Of a stretch of 64,000 nucleotides of DNA, positions 35,698 through 44,806 are shown piece by piece. The DNA comes from Pseudomonas anatoliensis (GTDB lineage: Bacteria > Pseudomonadota > Gammaproteobacteria > Pseudomonadales > Pseudomonadaceae). The notes beneath the pieces were generated by a model. That model had not been told where the DNA came from, did not search any database, and was given only the letters and a program-made list of their open reading frames with translations. The stretch lies in NCBI RefSeq assembly GCF_017976235.1, contig NZ_JACVHC010000005.1, positions 248,001-312,000 of the forward strand, read 5' to 3'. The translations under genes were made by a program, and so were the position numbers. How positions within the stretch are numbered: the stretch's first letter is position 1; every line of letters begins with the position of its first letter.

Positions 35698-36405
35698 TCA
35701 CCCCGACTCTGCCAGCAAAAACTTCAGTAACGCCGATTGCGACGATTCTTCCGACGCTGCAACCCGAAAAAACTGCCGGACCTTGCAGCGCAGAACAGCC
35801 TCGGGAAATGCCTCGTACAACGCCGGATGTTCCTCGCTCAGCCACTGCACAGCATTGCTGACCTGAACCTCATCACCGCTCGCAGCCAATACCGAGTCAG
35901 GCACCTTCCACCAAGGAAACACCTGCCCCGAAACCTGCGCCCTGCCCCCGATATCAACAGCCTGACCATTGATGAGTCCGCGCGAGATCACCGGCAACAG
36001 CTGCGCCGAATCCACATCAGCAGACCGCAGGATCGGCAACAAGAACCGTCCATCCCAGAAGCGGAAAAACACGGCTTTCCCGTCCGGCATCAACACTTGC
36101 GTCAGGCTGCGAAAATGCTCGACCACCACCTCAAGACTCGCCGAAGACACCGCCAACCATCCCCAGTCGCGGGACTCGGTAGTCGCCACCCAATCCAGAA
36201 ACTCACTTTCCGCCGAGACAATTCCCACGAAGGGCATCACCGCATCCCACTCGGCGTAGATCGTGTCCGCCCAAACTGGGCCAGGCGCCAACTGCATTGG
36301 CGGCTTGGCAGCGCTGGCATTGCTGAAGATGGCGAACAACTGCTCCGACGGTTTCAGCGGCTCACGCGCCAGCCATGCACGCGGCTCAAGACATTCAGGC
36401 TGCAC
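35698..36405 (-). CDS. DUF4123 adaptor (Tap/TEC) protein of the type VI secretion system
   Basis: About 235 residues, best start GTG at 36405 placed 5 bases after AAGGAAGG inside the 3' end of vgrG. An ATG at 36453 lies deeper in vgrG and is less likely. I assign DUF4123 from size, tryptophan-rich character (WVATTESRDWGWLAVSS, FFRFWDGRFLLPIL) and position after vgrG. DUF4123 proteins load a cognate effector onto VgrG. The C-terminal part (residues 150-235) is thought to contact effector or VgrG in this family. No effector gene follows, which leaves its cargo unknown. Confidence 0.75.
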   Translation of the reverse strand: MQPECLEPRAWLAREPLKPSEQLFAIFSNASAAKPPMQLAPGPVWADTIYAEWDAVMPFVGIVSAESEFLDWVATTESRDWGWLAVSSASLEVVVEHFRSLTQVLMPDGKAVFFRFWDGRFLLPILRSADVDSAQLLPVISRGLINGQAVDIGGRAQVSGQVFPWWKVPDSVLAASGDEVQVSNAVQWLSEEHPALYEAFPEAVLRCKVRQFFRVAASEESSQSALLKFLLAESG

Positions 36406-38410
36406 AAACACCTTCCTTGCAACGCTCACACTCTTCGCAGAATGGCGCGTCACCTTTGAAACTCATGATCTGCGCGGCCGTCAGCATCGCTGCCGGGGCC
36501 GCCACCAAATTCTCCGGCAACCCCGGCACACTCGGCGCCGCGCTCATCGCCGCCATCGGCGCGCCACCCACCACAATCGGCACGCTGCTGAAAATTCCGC
36601 CGGGGCCGATGTTGATCCACTGCCCGCCCGCCTGAATCGTCGCGCTCGCGCCACCATCGATGACCACTTGCTGACCGGCGCTGACGTGGAATTGCGCACT
36701 GGCGCTGGTCGCCTGACTGCTCACGCTGATATGCCGATCGCCAACAACCGTCAGATGATCGTCCTGCCTGACTTCGGTCTGGCGTTGGCCGTGTGTGATG
36801 CGTTGTTCGTCAGCCTTCAATTCATGTTTGGCGGTGCCGGTGACGACGATGCTGCGCTGGTTGTCGACCTGCACTTGTTGATCATTCAACACATGCTGAG
36901 TCCAGTTGCGCTGGGCGCGCAGATAGATTTCCTCGGCGCCTTTTTTGTCTTCTATGCGCAGCTCGTTGTACCCGCCACCACCGGGGCTGCTCTGGCTGCG
37001 GAAGATGCTGCGGGTCTTGTCCGCGGGCAAGTCCAGTGGCAGCGGGGTCGCCGCGTTTGGCAGGCAACCCATCACCAGCGGCTTGTCAGCATCGGCATCG
37101 ATGAAACCGACCAGCACTTCCATGCCCACGCGCGGGATCAACACGCTGCCATAGCGATCATGAGCCCAGCCAGTGGCAACTCGCAGCCAGCAACTGGCGT
37201 GATCGTTGAGTTCGCCGTCGCGATCCCAGGCCAGTTGCACCTTGACCCGACCGTACTCGTCGCAATGGATTTCGCTGTCCTGTGGCCCGGTGACAACGGC
37301 CGGTTGATAGCCGAGCATCCTTGGCTTTTCCGGCCCCAGGGCTGGACGAAAGAACACCTCCCACGGTGTCGCGAGAAAGGTATTACGGTAACCGCGGAAT
37401 TCTTCCCCATCGCTGGTCACCGATTCCTCCAGCACTTGCGGCTGCCGGCCACGGTGTTCGATGGCGGTGAGCAGCCACAGATCATTCCATTCCTGGCGCG
37501 GGTGCTCCGCCAGTTGCAGGAAATGTCCACAAACCAGCGCAGATTCATCGCTGATGCCTTCGGCCTGTCGGTAATCAGCGACATGTCGCTCAAGTGCGCG
37601 CTGGGCGAGGTGCTTGCCGGTTTCACGGTCGTTGAATTGGCCGGGAAAGTGGTAATCCTCCAGCACCGGACGTTGTTCACCGTCGATGCGGCTTTCCAGT
37701 TGCAAACGCGGCTTGGCGAAGTTGTAGTCGCGCCGGGCGACTACGCTGGTACGGGTTTCCACGCGAACATTAAAGCGCTGAATCGCCGGCGCCCCGCCAG
37801 CCATGCCGCTGCCCGGCAAATAAAGGGTCGGCTCGGCCAGGCGCGGGAACACCGTTTGATCGTCGCCGAACACCAACAGATGGCCTTCGGGACTGTGCTG
37901 GAAATGGAAGTGAATGCCGACTTCGGCGCACAGGCGCTGGATAAACGCGAGATCACTTTCCCCGTACTGCACGCAATATTCGCGCACCGGGTATTCGCTG
38001 CCGAGACGAAACTCGAAGGCATCGCGCAGGATCGCGTGGTCCTTGAGGATCTGCTCTACGATTTGCGGCACGCTCCGATGCTGGAAAATCCGCTGATTGA
38101 TGCGCTGACCGAGGTACGTCAGACGCGGGACAAGGCTTAGGTGATAACGAGTAAGACGTTTCCCGGAGTCGCCCTGCCCGACCTGATAGATCTGACCGTG
38201 AACGCCGGAACCGTCCGCATCAAAACTCAGAAACGCCTGACAGTGCAGCAGGCTTTCGAGGTCCAGGTCCGGCCGCTCGCTGACCAGTTCCAGCTCGAAA
38301 CGAAAGGGTTGGCTGATGGCTTCCGTGCCCGTGAACTCAAGGACTTTGAGGTCGTGCGGGGCGCCTTCGAGGGTCAACGTGAAACGCGGTTGATTGGCAG
38401 GCGCGAACAT
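36395..38410 (-). CDS. vgrG: Type VI secretion tip protein VgrG
   Basis: A 671-residue spike protein. The N-terminal gp27-like part (1-370) starts NQPRFTLTLEGAPHDLKVLE. The gp5-like OB fold is seen in CDEYGRVKVQLAWDRDG near 385, followed by GMEVLVGFIDADADKPLVMG. Then comes a beta-helix/needle segment (SIVVTGTAKHELKADEQRIT, HISVSSQATSASAQFHVSAG). A C-terminal tail ends FCEECERCKEGVCAA with four cysteines near 657-669. No enzymatic extension is recognised. No other T6SS structural gene is in the window, so it is an orphan vgrG island. The leader contains a stem-loop that covers its Shine-Dalgarno sequence. Confidence 0.93.
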   Translation of the reverse strand: MFAPANQPRFTLTLEGAPHDLKVLEFTGTEAISQPFRFELELVSERPDLDLESLLHCQAFLSFDADGSGVHGQIYQVGQGDSGKRLTRYHLSLVPRLTYLGQRINQRIFQHRSVPQIVEQILKDHAILRDAFEFRLGSEYPVREYCVQYGESDLAFIQRLCAEVGIHFHFQHSPEGHLLVFGDDQTVFPRLAEPTLYLPGSGMAGGAPAIQRFNVRVETRTSVVARRDYNFAKPRLQLESRIDGEQRPVLEDYHFPGQFNDRETGKHLAQRALERHVADYRQAEGISDESALVCGHFLQLAEHPRQEWNDLWLLTAIEHRGRQPQVLEESVTSDGEEFRGYRNTFLATPWEVFFRPALGPEKPRMLGYQPAVVTGPQDSEIHCDEYGRVKVQLAWDRDGELNDHASCWLRVATGWAHDRYGSVLIPRVGMEVLVGFIDADADKPLVMGCLPNAATPLPLDLPADKTRSIFRSQSSPGGGGYNELRIEDKKGAEEIYLRAQRNWTQHVLNDQQVQVDNQRSIVVTGTAKHELKADEQRITHGQRQTEVRQDDHLTVVGDRHISVSSQATSASAQFHVSAGQQVVIDGGASATIQAGGQWINIGPGGIFSSVPIVVGGAPMAAMSAAPSVPGLPENLVAAPAAMLTAAQIMSFKGDAPFCEECERCKEGVCAA

Positions 38411-38417
38411 CCGATGT

Positions 38418-38456
38418 CTCTCTGCAGAATGAAGGGCGGGCGATTCTGCATGAGAG
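38418..38456 (-). promoter_or_regulatory. mRNA hairpin sequestering the vgrG ribosome-binding site
   Basis: On the transcript, CUCUC-A-UGCAGAAU pairs with AUUCUGCA-GAGAG (8 + 5 bp with one bulged base) around a 12-base loop. The only Shine-Dalgarno-like sequence, GAGAG, is the end of the 3' arm and lies 7 bases before the AUG (38410). Translation should therefore need opening of the stem by a protein, sRNA or temperature. Confidence 0.6.
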
Positions 38457-38493
38457 GCAAGGGGGGCTGGGTGGGTGACGGAAAAATCAGATT

Positions 38494-38525
38494 TGCCCTA
38501 CTTTGACTGTCTAAATGCCCTACTT
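38494..38525 (-). promoter_or_regulatory. Direct repeats upstream of vgrG
   Basis: AAGTAGGGCA (minus strand) occurs at 38516-38525 and 38494-38503, exactly 22 bp apart, that is two helical turns on the same DNA face. This suggests a dimeric activator or repressor site in the vgrG promoter region. Confidence 0.45.
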
Positions 38526-38577
38526 AAATTGCCGCATCCAACTACAGACAGATCCCTCGAACCCACCACCGACCCCC

Positions 38578-38667
38578 TGTAGGAGTGAGCCTGCTCGCGA
38601 TAGCGGTCTGACATTCAGCATTGATGTCGACTGACACACCGCTATCGCGAGCAGGCTCACTCCTACA
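38578..38667. repeat. REPIN, family A
   Basis: TGTAGGAGTGAGCCTGCTCG ... CGAGCAGGCTCACTCCTACA, a nearly perfect inverted pair of the same family as the 20267-20936 array, with a 30 bp spacer. Confidence 0.93.
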
Positions 38668-38702
38668 GGGGAGCACGGTGAATCGGAGAAAACACAGGCA
38701 CA

Positions 38703-38741
38703 AAAAAACGGCCCGCCTCCTTATGGGAGACGGGCCGTTTT
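38703..38741 (-). terminator. Intrinsic terminator of putP
   Basis: AAAACGGCCCG (38705-38715) pairs with CGGGCCGTTTT (38731-38741), with an inner CTCC/GGAG extension. On the minus strand the stem is followed by seven U residues, 25 bp after putP ends. Confidence 0.9.
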
Positions 38742-38765
38742 CTGGTGAGCCTCAGCTCGGAACAA

Positions 38766-40250
38766 TCACTTGTTCAGGTTGTAATCTTTTTCTGCCGCTT
38801 CGAAACGCTGCACCATGCCAGCCGTCGGCTTACCGAGCTTGCTGACGATGACGATGACCAGGCTGGCGAGGATGAAGCCCGGGATGATTTCGTACAGACC
38901 CATCACGTCAAGCTGCTTCCAGGCGACCACGGTGATCGCGCCGACCAGAATACCGGCCAGTGCGCCGTCACGGGTCATGCCTTTCCAGATTACCGAGATC
39001 AACACAACCGGACCGAATGCAGCACCGAAACCGGCCCAAGCGTAGCTGACCAGACCCAGCACCTGGTTTTTCGGGTTAGCTGCCAATGCGATGGCGACCA
39101 GTGCAACCAGCAACACCATGGCGCGACCGACCCATACCAGCTCTTTCTGCGAAGCGGTCTTGCGAATGAACGCTTTGTAGAAGTCTTCGGTCAGGGCGCT
39201 CGAGCACACCAGCAACTGGCAGCTCAGGGTGCTCATGACGGCAGCCAGAATGGCCGACAGCAGCACACCGGCAACCCATGGGTTGAACAGCAGTTTGGCC
39301 AGTTCGATGAACACGCGCTCGTTGTTCTCGGTAACAGGACCCGCTACTTCCGGGTGCGCCGAGAAGTAAGCGATACCGAAGAAGCCCACGGCTACGGTGC
39401 CGCCCAGGCACAGGATCATCCAGGCCATGGAGATGCGACGCGCCTTGGCAATCGATTTGACCGAATCAGCGGCCATGAAACGCGCAAGGATGTGCGGCTG
39501 GCCAAAGTAGCCCAGACCCCAGCCCAGCAACGAGATGATGCCGATGAAGGAGGTGCCTTTGAGCATGTCGAAGTTGCTTGGATCTTGTGCTTCGATCGCC
39601 AGGAACGTGGTATCGACGCCGCCGGTGGCCAGCAGCACGATGATCGGCGTCAGGATCAGAGCGAAGATCATCAGCGTGGCTTGTACGGTGTCAGTCCAGC
39701 TCACCGCGAGGAAACCACCGACGAAGGTGTAGGCAATCGTTGCCGCAGCACCGGCCCACAGCGCAGTCTCGTAGGTCATGCCGAAAGTGCTTTCGAACAG
39801 ACGGGCGCCAGCGACGATGCCGGATGCGCAGTAAATGGTGAAGAACACCAGAATCACAACAGCCGAGATAATCCGCAGCAGGCCGCTTTTGTCTTCGAAA
39901 CGGCTGGAGAAGTAGTCCGGCAGGGTCAGTGCGTCGCCGTTGTGCTCGGTCTGCACGCGCAGACGGCCGGCAACAAACAGCCAGTTCAGGTAGGCACCGA
40001 TGATCAGGCCGATGGCGATCCAGCTTTCGGAAAGACCGGACATATAGATAGCGCCCGGCAGGCCCATCAACAACCAGCCACTCATGTCGGAGGCACCGGC
40101 AGACAGTGCGGTCACGACGCTGCCCAGGCTACGGCCGCCCAGAATGTAGTCAGAAAGGTTGTTGGTGGAGCGATAGGCCATGAGACCGATCAGCACCATT
40201 GCTGCGATGTAGATCACGAATGTGATCAGGGTTGGATTACTTACGCTCAT
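38766..40250 (-). CDS. putP: Sodium/proline symporter PutP
   Basis: A 494-residue member of the sodium:solute symporter family with about 13 membrane helices. The start MSVSNPTLITFVIYIAAMVL and the following YRSTNNLSDYILGGRSLG match PutP. Further landmarks are ALSAGASDMSGWLLMGLPGA (substrate/sodium site in helix 2) and FVGGFLAVSWTDTVQATLM. It imports proline for PutA. The ATG at 40250 is the family start, and the frame open to 40469 is not used because it runs through the operator region. It is divergent from putA across 457 bp containing PutA-type sites, so repression by PutA in the absence of proline is expected. Confidence 0.95.
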   Translation of the reverse strand: MSVSNPTLITFVIYIAAMVLIGLMAYRSTNNLSDYILGGRSLGSVVTALSAGASDMSGWLLMGLPGAIYMSGLSESWIAIGLIIGAYLNWLFVAGRLRVQTEHNGDALTLPDYFSSRFEDKSGLLRIISAVVILVFFTIYCASGIVAGARLFESTFGMTYETALWAGAAATIAYTFVGGFLAVSWTDTVQATLMIFALILTPIIVLLATGGVDTTFLAIEAQDPSNFDMLKGTSFIGIISLLGWGLGYFGQPHILARFMAADSVKSIAKARRISMAWMILCLGGTVAVGFFGIAYFSAHPEVAGPVTENNERVFIELAKLLFNPWVAGVLLSAILAAVMSTLSCQLLVCSSALTEDFYKAFIRKTASQKELVWVGRAMVLLVALVAIALAANPKNQVLGLVSYAWAGFGAAFGPVVLISVIWKGMTRDGALAGILVGAITVVAWKQLDVMGLYEIIPGFILASLVIVIVSKLGKPTAGMVQRFEAAEKDYNLNK

Positions 40251-40395
40251 TGAGTTACGCCCTGGCTTTGTTTTTATGTAGCGGCGGTGGTGAACCGCTC
40301 GCAAACGACGACGTTTGGCAGACGATCCGGGATCCCGCGCATTTAGGACTGATGTTTCCCCAGGAAAGCCATCAGCCGGGTGCATCGGGTATTCC

Positions 40396-40650
40396 GGTTG
40401 CACCTTGGGCGCGAATGCTATGCAACAAATCAAATAAGGTGCAACCAGTTTCGCCAGAATAAGTTGCACCTAGTCGGATTTATCGACGACGACCCCGTTT
40501 TTGCTCCCTTTTGTAACAGTTATGGCCTTTTGCTAGAAGCAAAAGCACCAAACAGGAGCAGCACTTTCGTACCAGAAATTATTTCCTGACGAGCTGCCTA
40601 TAATTCCGACAAAAAAAGGGTTGCACCCGGTTGCACCTCTTTCGGTGCAC
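40396..40650. promoter_or_regulatory. putP-putA divergent control region with GGTTGCACC operators
   Basis: The motif GGTTGCACC or a close form occurs at 40396-40404, 40438-40446 (inverted), 40462-40470 (AGTTGCACC), 40619-40627, 40629-40637 and, partly, 40644-40650. PutA ribbon-helix-helix domains of E. coli bind GTTGCA. Three sites lie near putP and three near putA, where they directly follow a TATAAT box (40599-40604), as expected for autorepression. Confidence 0.82.
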
Positions 40651-40707
40651 GGCTAATCTTGCCGCCAGCTGATGCCACGCAACTGTGGCAACCATGAGGA
40701 TAAAAAT

Positions 40708-43700
40708 ATGGCTACCACCACCCTTGGGGTCAAACTCGATGACCCGACCCGCGAGCGCCTGAAGGCCGCCGCAACCTCGATTGATCGTACGCCGCACTGG
40801 CTGATCAAGCAGGCAATTTTCAATTACCTGGAAAAACTCGAGGGTGGTGCAACCCTGACCGAGCTGAACGGCTTGACCGCCAAGGACGCCGACGACTCGG
40901 GTGAAGTCCACAACGATCACGCCCACCAGTGCTTCCTTGAATTCGCAGAAAGCATTCTGCCGCAATCGGTGCTGCGCGCCTCCATCACCGCCGCCTACCG
41001 TCGCCCTGAGCCGGAAGTGGTACCGATGCTGATCGAGCAGGCTCGCCTGCCGGTAACCATGGCCGAAGCCACCAACAAACTCGCTGCGTCCATCGCAGAA
41101 AAACTGCGCAACCAGAAAAGTGCCGGCGGTCGTGCAGGCATTGTTCAAGGTCTGTTGCAGGAATTTTCCCTGTCGTCCCAGGAAGGCGTGGCGCTGATGT
41201 GCCTGGCCGAAGCGCTGTTGCGTATCCCGGACAAGGGCACTCGCGATGCGCTGATCCGCGACAAGATCAGCACCGGCAACTGGCACCCGCACTTGGGCAA
41301 CAGCCCGTCGCTGTTCGTCAACGCCGCCACCTGGGGTCTGCTGCTGACCGGCAAACTGGTGTCGACGCACAACGAAGCCGGCCTGACTTCGTCCTTGAGC
41401 CGCATCATCGGCAAGAGCGGCGAGCCGATGATCCGCAAGGGCGTCGACATGGCCATGCGCCTGATGGGCGAGCAGTTCGTGACCGGCGAAACCATCGCCG
41501 AAGCACTGGCCAACGCGAGCAAGTTCGAAGCCAAGGGCTTCCGCTATTCCTACGACATGCTCGGTGAAGCAGCGCTGACCGAACACGACGCGCAAAAGTA
41601 CCTGGCGTCGTACGAACAAGCGATCCACTCGATCGGCAAAGCCTCTCACGGTCGTGGGATTTATGAAGGCCCGGGCATCTCGATCAAGCTGTCGGCACTG
41701 CACCCGCGTTACAGCCGTGCGCAGTACGAGCGCGTGATGGAAGAGCTGTACCCGCGCCTGTTGTCGCTGACCTTGCTGGCCAAGCAGTACGACATCGGCC
41801 TGAACATCGACGCTGAAGAAGCTGACCGTCTCGAGCTGTCGCTGGATCTGCTCGAACGCCTGTGCTTCGAACCGCAACTGACTGGCTGGAACGGCATCGG
41901 TTTCGTCATCCAGGCTTACCAGAAGCGCTGCCCGTATGTGATCGACTACGTGATTGACCTGGCTCGCCGTAGCCGTCATCGCCTGATGATCCGTCTGGTG
42001 AAAGGCGCGTACTGGGACAGCGAAATCAAGCGCGCCCAGGTCGAAGGCCTGGAAGGCTACCCGGTCTACACCCGCAAGGTGTACACCGACGTTTCCTACA
42101 TCGCTTGCGCACGCAAACTGCTGTCGGTGCCGGAAGTCATCTACCCGCAGTTCGCCACGCACAACGCCCACACCCTGTCGGCCATTTACCATATTGCCGG
42201 TCAGAACTATTACCCCGGCCAGTACGAATTCCAGTGCCTGCACGGCATGGGCGAACCGCTCTACGAGCAGGTTGTAGGCAAAGTTTCCGAAGGCAAGCTG
42301 AACCGTCCGTGCCGCGTGTACGCACCGGTCGGCACTCATGAAACCCTGCTGGCGTACCTCGTACGTCGTCTGTTGGAAAATGGCGCGAACACCTCGTTCG
42401 TCAACCGCATCGCCGACCAGTCGATTTCGATTCAGGAGCTGGTGGCCGATCCGGTTGCCCAGATCGAGCAGATGGCGACCGTGGAAGGTGGCTTCGGCCT
42501 GCCGCACCCGCGTATCCCGCTGCCGCGTGACCTTTATGGGTCCGAGCGCGCCAACTCCAGCGGCATCGACATGGCCAACGAACACCGTTTGGCGTCGTTG
42601 TCCTGCGCGTTGCTCGCCACCGCACACAACGACTGGAAAGCAGCGCCGATGCTCGGTTGCGTTTCCAGCACCGAAAGTCCTGCGCCAGTGCTGAACCCTG
42701 CGGATCACCGTGATGTGGTCGGCCACGTGCAGGAAGCTACGGTTGAAGACGTCGACAACGCTATTCAATGCGCCCTGAACGCTGCGCCGATCTGGCAGGC
42801 CACCCCGCCCGCTGAACGTGCCGCGATTCTGGAGCGTGCCGCTGATTTGATGGAAGGCGAGATCCAGCCGCTGATGGGCCTGCTGGCTCGCGAAGCCGGC
42901 AAGACGTTCGCCAACGCCATTGCCGAAGTCCGCGAAGCCGTCGACTTCCTGCGTTATTACGCGGTGCAGGCACGCAACGATTTCAGCAATGACGCCCACC
43001 GCCCACTGGGCCCAGTGGTGTGTATCAGCCCGTGGAACTTCCCGTTGGCGATCTTCAGCGGTCAAGTTGCCGCCGCTCTGGCTGCCGGTAACCCGGTACT
43101 GGCCAAACCGGCCGAACAAACCCCGCTGGTTGCGGCTCAGGCTGTGCGCCTGATGCTCGAAGCCGGGATTCCGGAAGGCGTGCTGCAACTGCTGCCGGGT
43201 CGCGGTGAAACCGTCGGTGCCGGTCTGGTCGGTGATGATCGCGTCAAAGGCGTGATGTTCACAGGCTCCACCGAAGTGGCGCGTCTGCTGCAACGCAACA
43301 TCGCTGGTCGCCTCGACAACCAGGGTCGTCCGATTCCGCTGATCGCCGAAACCGGTGGCCAGAACGCGATGATCGTCGACTCGTCTGCTCTGACCGAACA
43401 AGTCGTGATCGACGTAGTGTCCTCGGCGTTCGACAGCGCTGGTCAGCGTTGCTCGGCCCTGCGCGTACTGTGCTTGCAGGAAGATTCGGCAGACCGCGTC
43501 ATCGAAATGCTTAAAGGTGCCATGGCGGAATCCCGTCTCGGCAACCCTGAGCGTCTGTCCGTGGACATTGGCCCGGTGATCGACGCCGAAGCCAAGGCCG
43601 GCATCGACAAGCACATCCAGGGCATGCGCGATAAAGGTCGCAACGTGTACCAGGTGGCTATCGCTGACACCGAAGAAGTCAAACGCGGCACCTTCGTCAT

Positions 43701-44661
43701 GCCGACCCTGATCGAGCTGGAAAGCTTCGACGAGCTGCAACGCGAGATCTTCGGGCCGGTGCTGCACGTGGTTCGCTACAAGCGCAAAGAGATCGACCAG
43801 TTGATCGGCCAGATCAACGCTTCCGGTTATGGCCTGACCCTCGGCGTGCACACCCGTATCGACGAGACCATCGCCAAGGTGATCGACAACGTCAACGCCG
43901 GTAACGTCTACGTCAACCGCAACATTGTCGGTGCCGTGGTCGGCGTGCAGCCGTTCGGCGGTGAAGGCTTGTCGGGTACTGGCCCGAAAGCCGGTGGCCC
44001 GCTGTACCTGTATCGCTTGCTGTCGACGCGTCCTACCGATGCTATCGAACAGTCCTTCGCTCGCGGTGATGCTGCCGTAGCCCCGGACGTTCGCCTGCGT
44101 GACGCCATGAGCAAGCCGTTGACCGCCCTGAAAGCCTGGGCTGACAGCAACAAGTTCGCTGATCTGAGCACCCTGTGCGTGCAGTACGCCGCGCAATCGC
44201 AAAGCGGCATTACCCGCGTGCTGGCCGGCCCGACCGGTGAGAAGAACAGCTACGCGATCCTGCCGCGTGAACACGTGTTGTGCCTGGCGGACGTTGAAGG
44301 CGATCTGCTGACCCAACTGGCGGCGGTACTGGCAGTAGGCGGTTCGGCGGTATGGCCAGAGTCCGACATCAGCAAGGCATTGTTCGCACGCCTGCCGAAG
44401 GAAATTCAGGCGCGGATCAAACTGGTAGCCGACTGGAACAAGGACGACGTGGTGTTTGATGCCGTTCTGCATCACGGCCATTCGGACCAGTTGCGCGGCG
44501 TTTGCCAGCAGATTGCCAAGCGTGCCGGCGCGATCGTTGGGGTTCAGGGCTTGTCCCAGGGCGAGACCAACATTGCGCTGGAGCGTCTGGTGATTGAGCG
44601 GGCGTTGAGCGTTAACACCGCTGCGGCGGGTGGTAATGCGAGTTTGATGACCATCGGTTAA
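40708..44661 (+). CDS. putA: Trifunctional proline dehydrogenase / P5C dehydrogenase / repressor PutA
   Basis: A 1317-residue enzyme that oxidises proline to glutamate in two steps and represses put transcription. The N-terminal 47 residues are a ribbon-helix-helix domain (TLGVKLDDPTRERLKAAATS). The FAD-dependent PRODH barrel covers about 190-560, with RLVKGAYWDSEIKRAQ near 428. The P5CDH domain follows with AETGGQNAMIVDSSAL and the catalytic cysteine in GQRCSALRVL near 914. A C-terminal lid region completes the long type. The ATG at 40708 follows GAGGA. An earlier in-frame ATG at 40672 has no support. Operators in front of it indicate autoregulation. Confidence 0.98.
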   Translation: MATTTLGVKLDDPTRERLKAAATSIDRTPHWLIKQAIFNYLEKLEGGATLTELNGLTAKDADDSGEVHNDHAHQCFLEFAESILPQSVLRASITAAYRRPEPEVVPMLIEQARLPVTMAEATNKLAASIAEKLRNQKSAGGRAGIVQGLLQEFSLSSQEGVALMCLAEALLRIPDKGTRDALIRDKISTGNWHPHLGNSPSLFVNAATWGLLLTGKLVSTHNEAGLTSSLSRIIGKSGEPMIRKGVDMAMRLMGEQFVTGETIAEALANASKFEAKGFRYSYDMLGEAALTEHDAQKYLASYEQAIHSIGKASHGRGIYEGPGISIKLSALHPRYSRAQYERVMEELYPRLLSLTLLAKQYDIGLNIDAEEADRLELSLDLLERLCFEPQLTGWNGIGFVIQAYQKRCPYVIDYVIDLARRSRHRLMIRLVKGAYWDSEIKRAQVEGLEGYPVYTRKVYTDVSYIACARKLLSVPEVIYPQFATHNAHTLSAIYHIAGQNYYPGQYEFQCLHGMGEPLYEQVVGKVSEGKLNRPCRVYAPVGTHETLLAYLVRRLLENGANTSFVNRIADQSISIQELVADPVAQIEQMATVEGGFGLPHPRIPLPRDLYGSERANSSGIDMANEHRLASLSCALLATAHNDWKAAPMLGCVSSTESPAPVLNPADHRDVVGHVQEATVEDVDNAIQCALNAAPIWQATPPAERAAILERAADLMEGEIQPLMGLLAREAGKTFANAIAEVREAVDFLRYYAVQARNDFSNDAHRPLGPVVCISPWNFPLAIFSGQVAAALAAGNPVLAKPAEQTPLVAAQAVRLMLEAGIPEGVLQLLPGRGETVGAGLVGDDRVKGVMFTGSTEVARLLQRNIAGRLDNQGRPIPLIAETGGQNAMIVDSSALTEQVVIDVVSSAFDSAGQRCSALRVLCLQEDSADRVIEMLKGAMAESRLGNPERLSVDIGPVIDAEAKAGIDKHIQGMRDKGRNVYQVAIADTEEVKRGTFVMPTLIELESFDELQREIFGPVLHVVRYKRKEIDQLIGQINASGYGLTLGVHTRIDETIAKVIDNVNAGNVYVNRNIVGAVVGVQPFGGEGLSGTGPKAGGPLYLYRLLSTRPTDAIEQSFARGDAAVAPDVRLRDAMSKPLTALKAWADSNKFADLSTLCVQYAAQSQSGITRVLAGPTGEKNSYAILPREHVLCLADVEGDLLTQLAAVLAVGGSAVWPESDISKALFARLPKEIQARIKLVADWNKDDVVFDAVLHHGHSDQLRGVCQQIAKRAGAIVGVQGLSQGETNIALERLVIERALSVNTAAAGGNASLMTIG

Positions 44662-44673
44662 ACCGCTGCAAAT

Positions 44674-44698
44674 CCAGGCGACCGCAATGGTCGCCTGG
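44674..44698 (+). terminator. Stem-loop after putA
   Basis: CCAGGCGACC (44674-44683) pairs perfectly with GGTCGCCTGG (44689-44698), with loop GCAAT, 12 bp after the putA stop. There is no T-tract, so it is a weak intrinsic terminator or an mRNA stabiliser. Confidence 0.6.
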
Positions 44699-44710
44699 AA
44701 TGAGATCCCC

Positions 44711-44800
44711 TGTAGGAGTGAGCCTGCTCGCGATAGCGGTCTGTCAGACACATTTACTCTGGCTGATAAACCGCTATCGCGAGCAGGCTCACTCCTGCAG
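44711..44800. repeat. REPIN, family A
   Basis: TGTAGGAGTGAGCCTGCTCG and the inverted CGAGCAGGCTCACTCCTGCA, same family as the five-copy array, immediately after the putA hairpin. Confidence 0.93.
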
Positions 44801-44806
44801 AAAATC

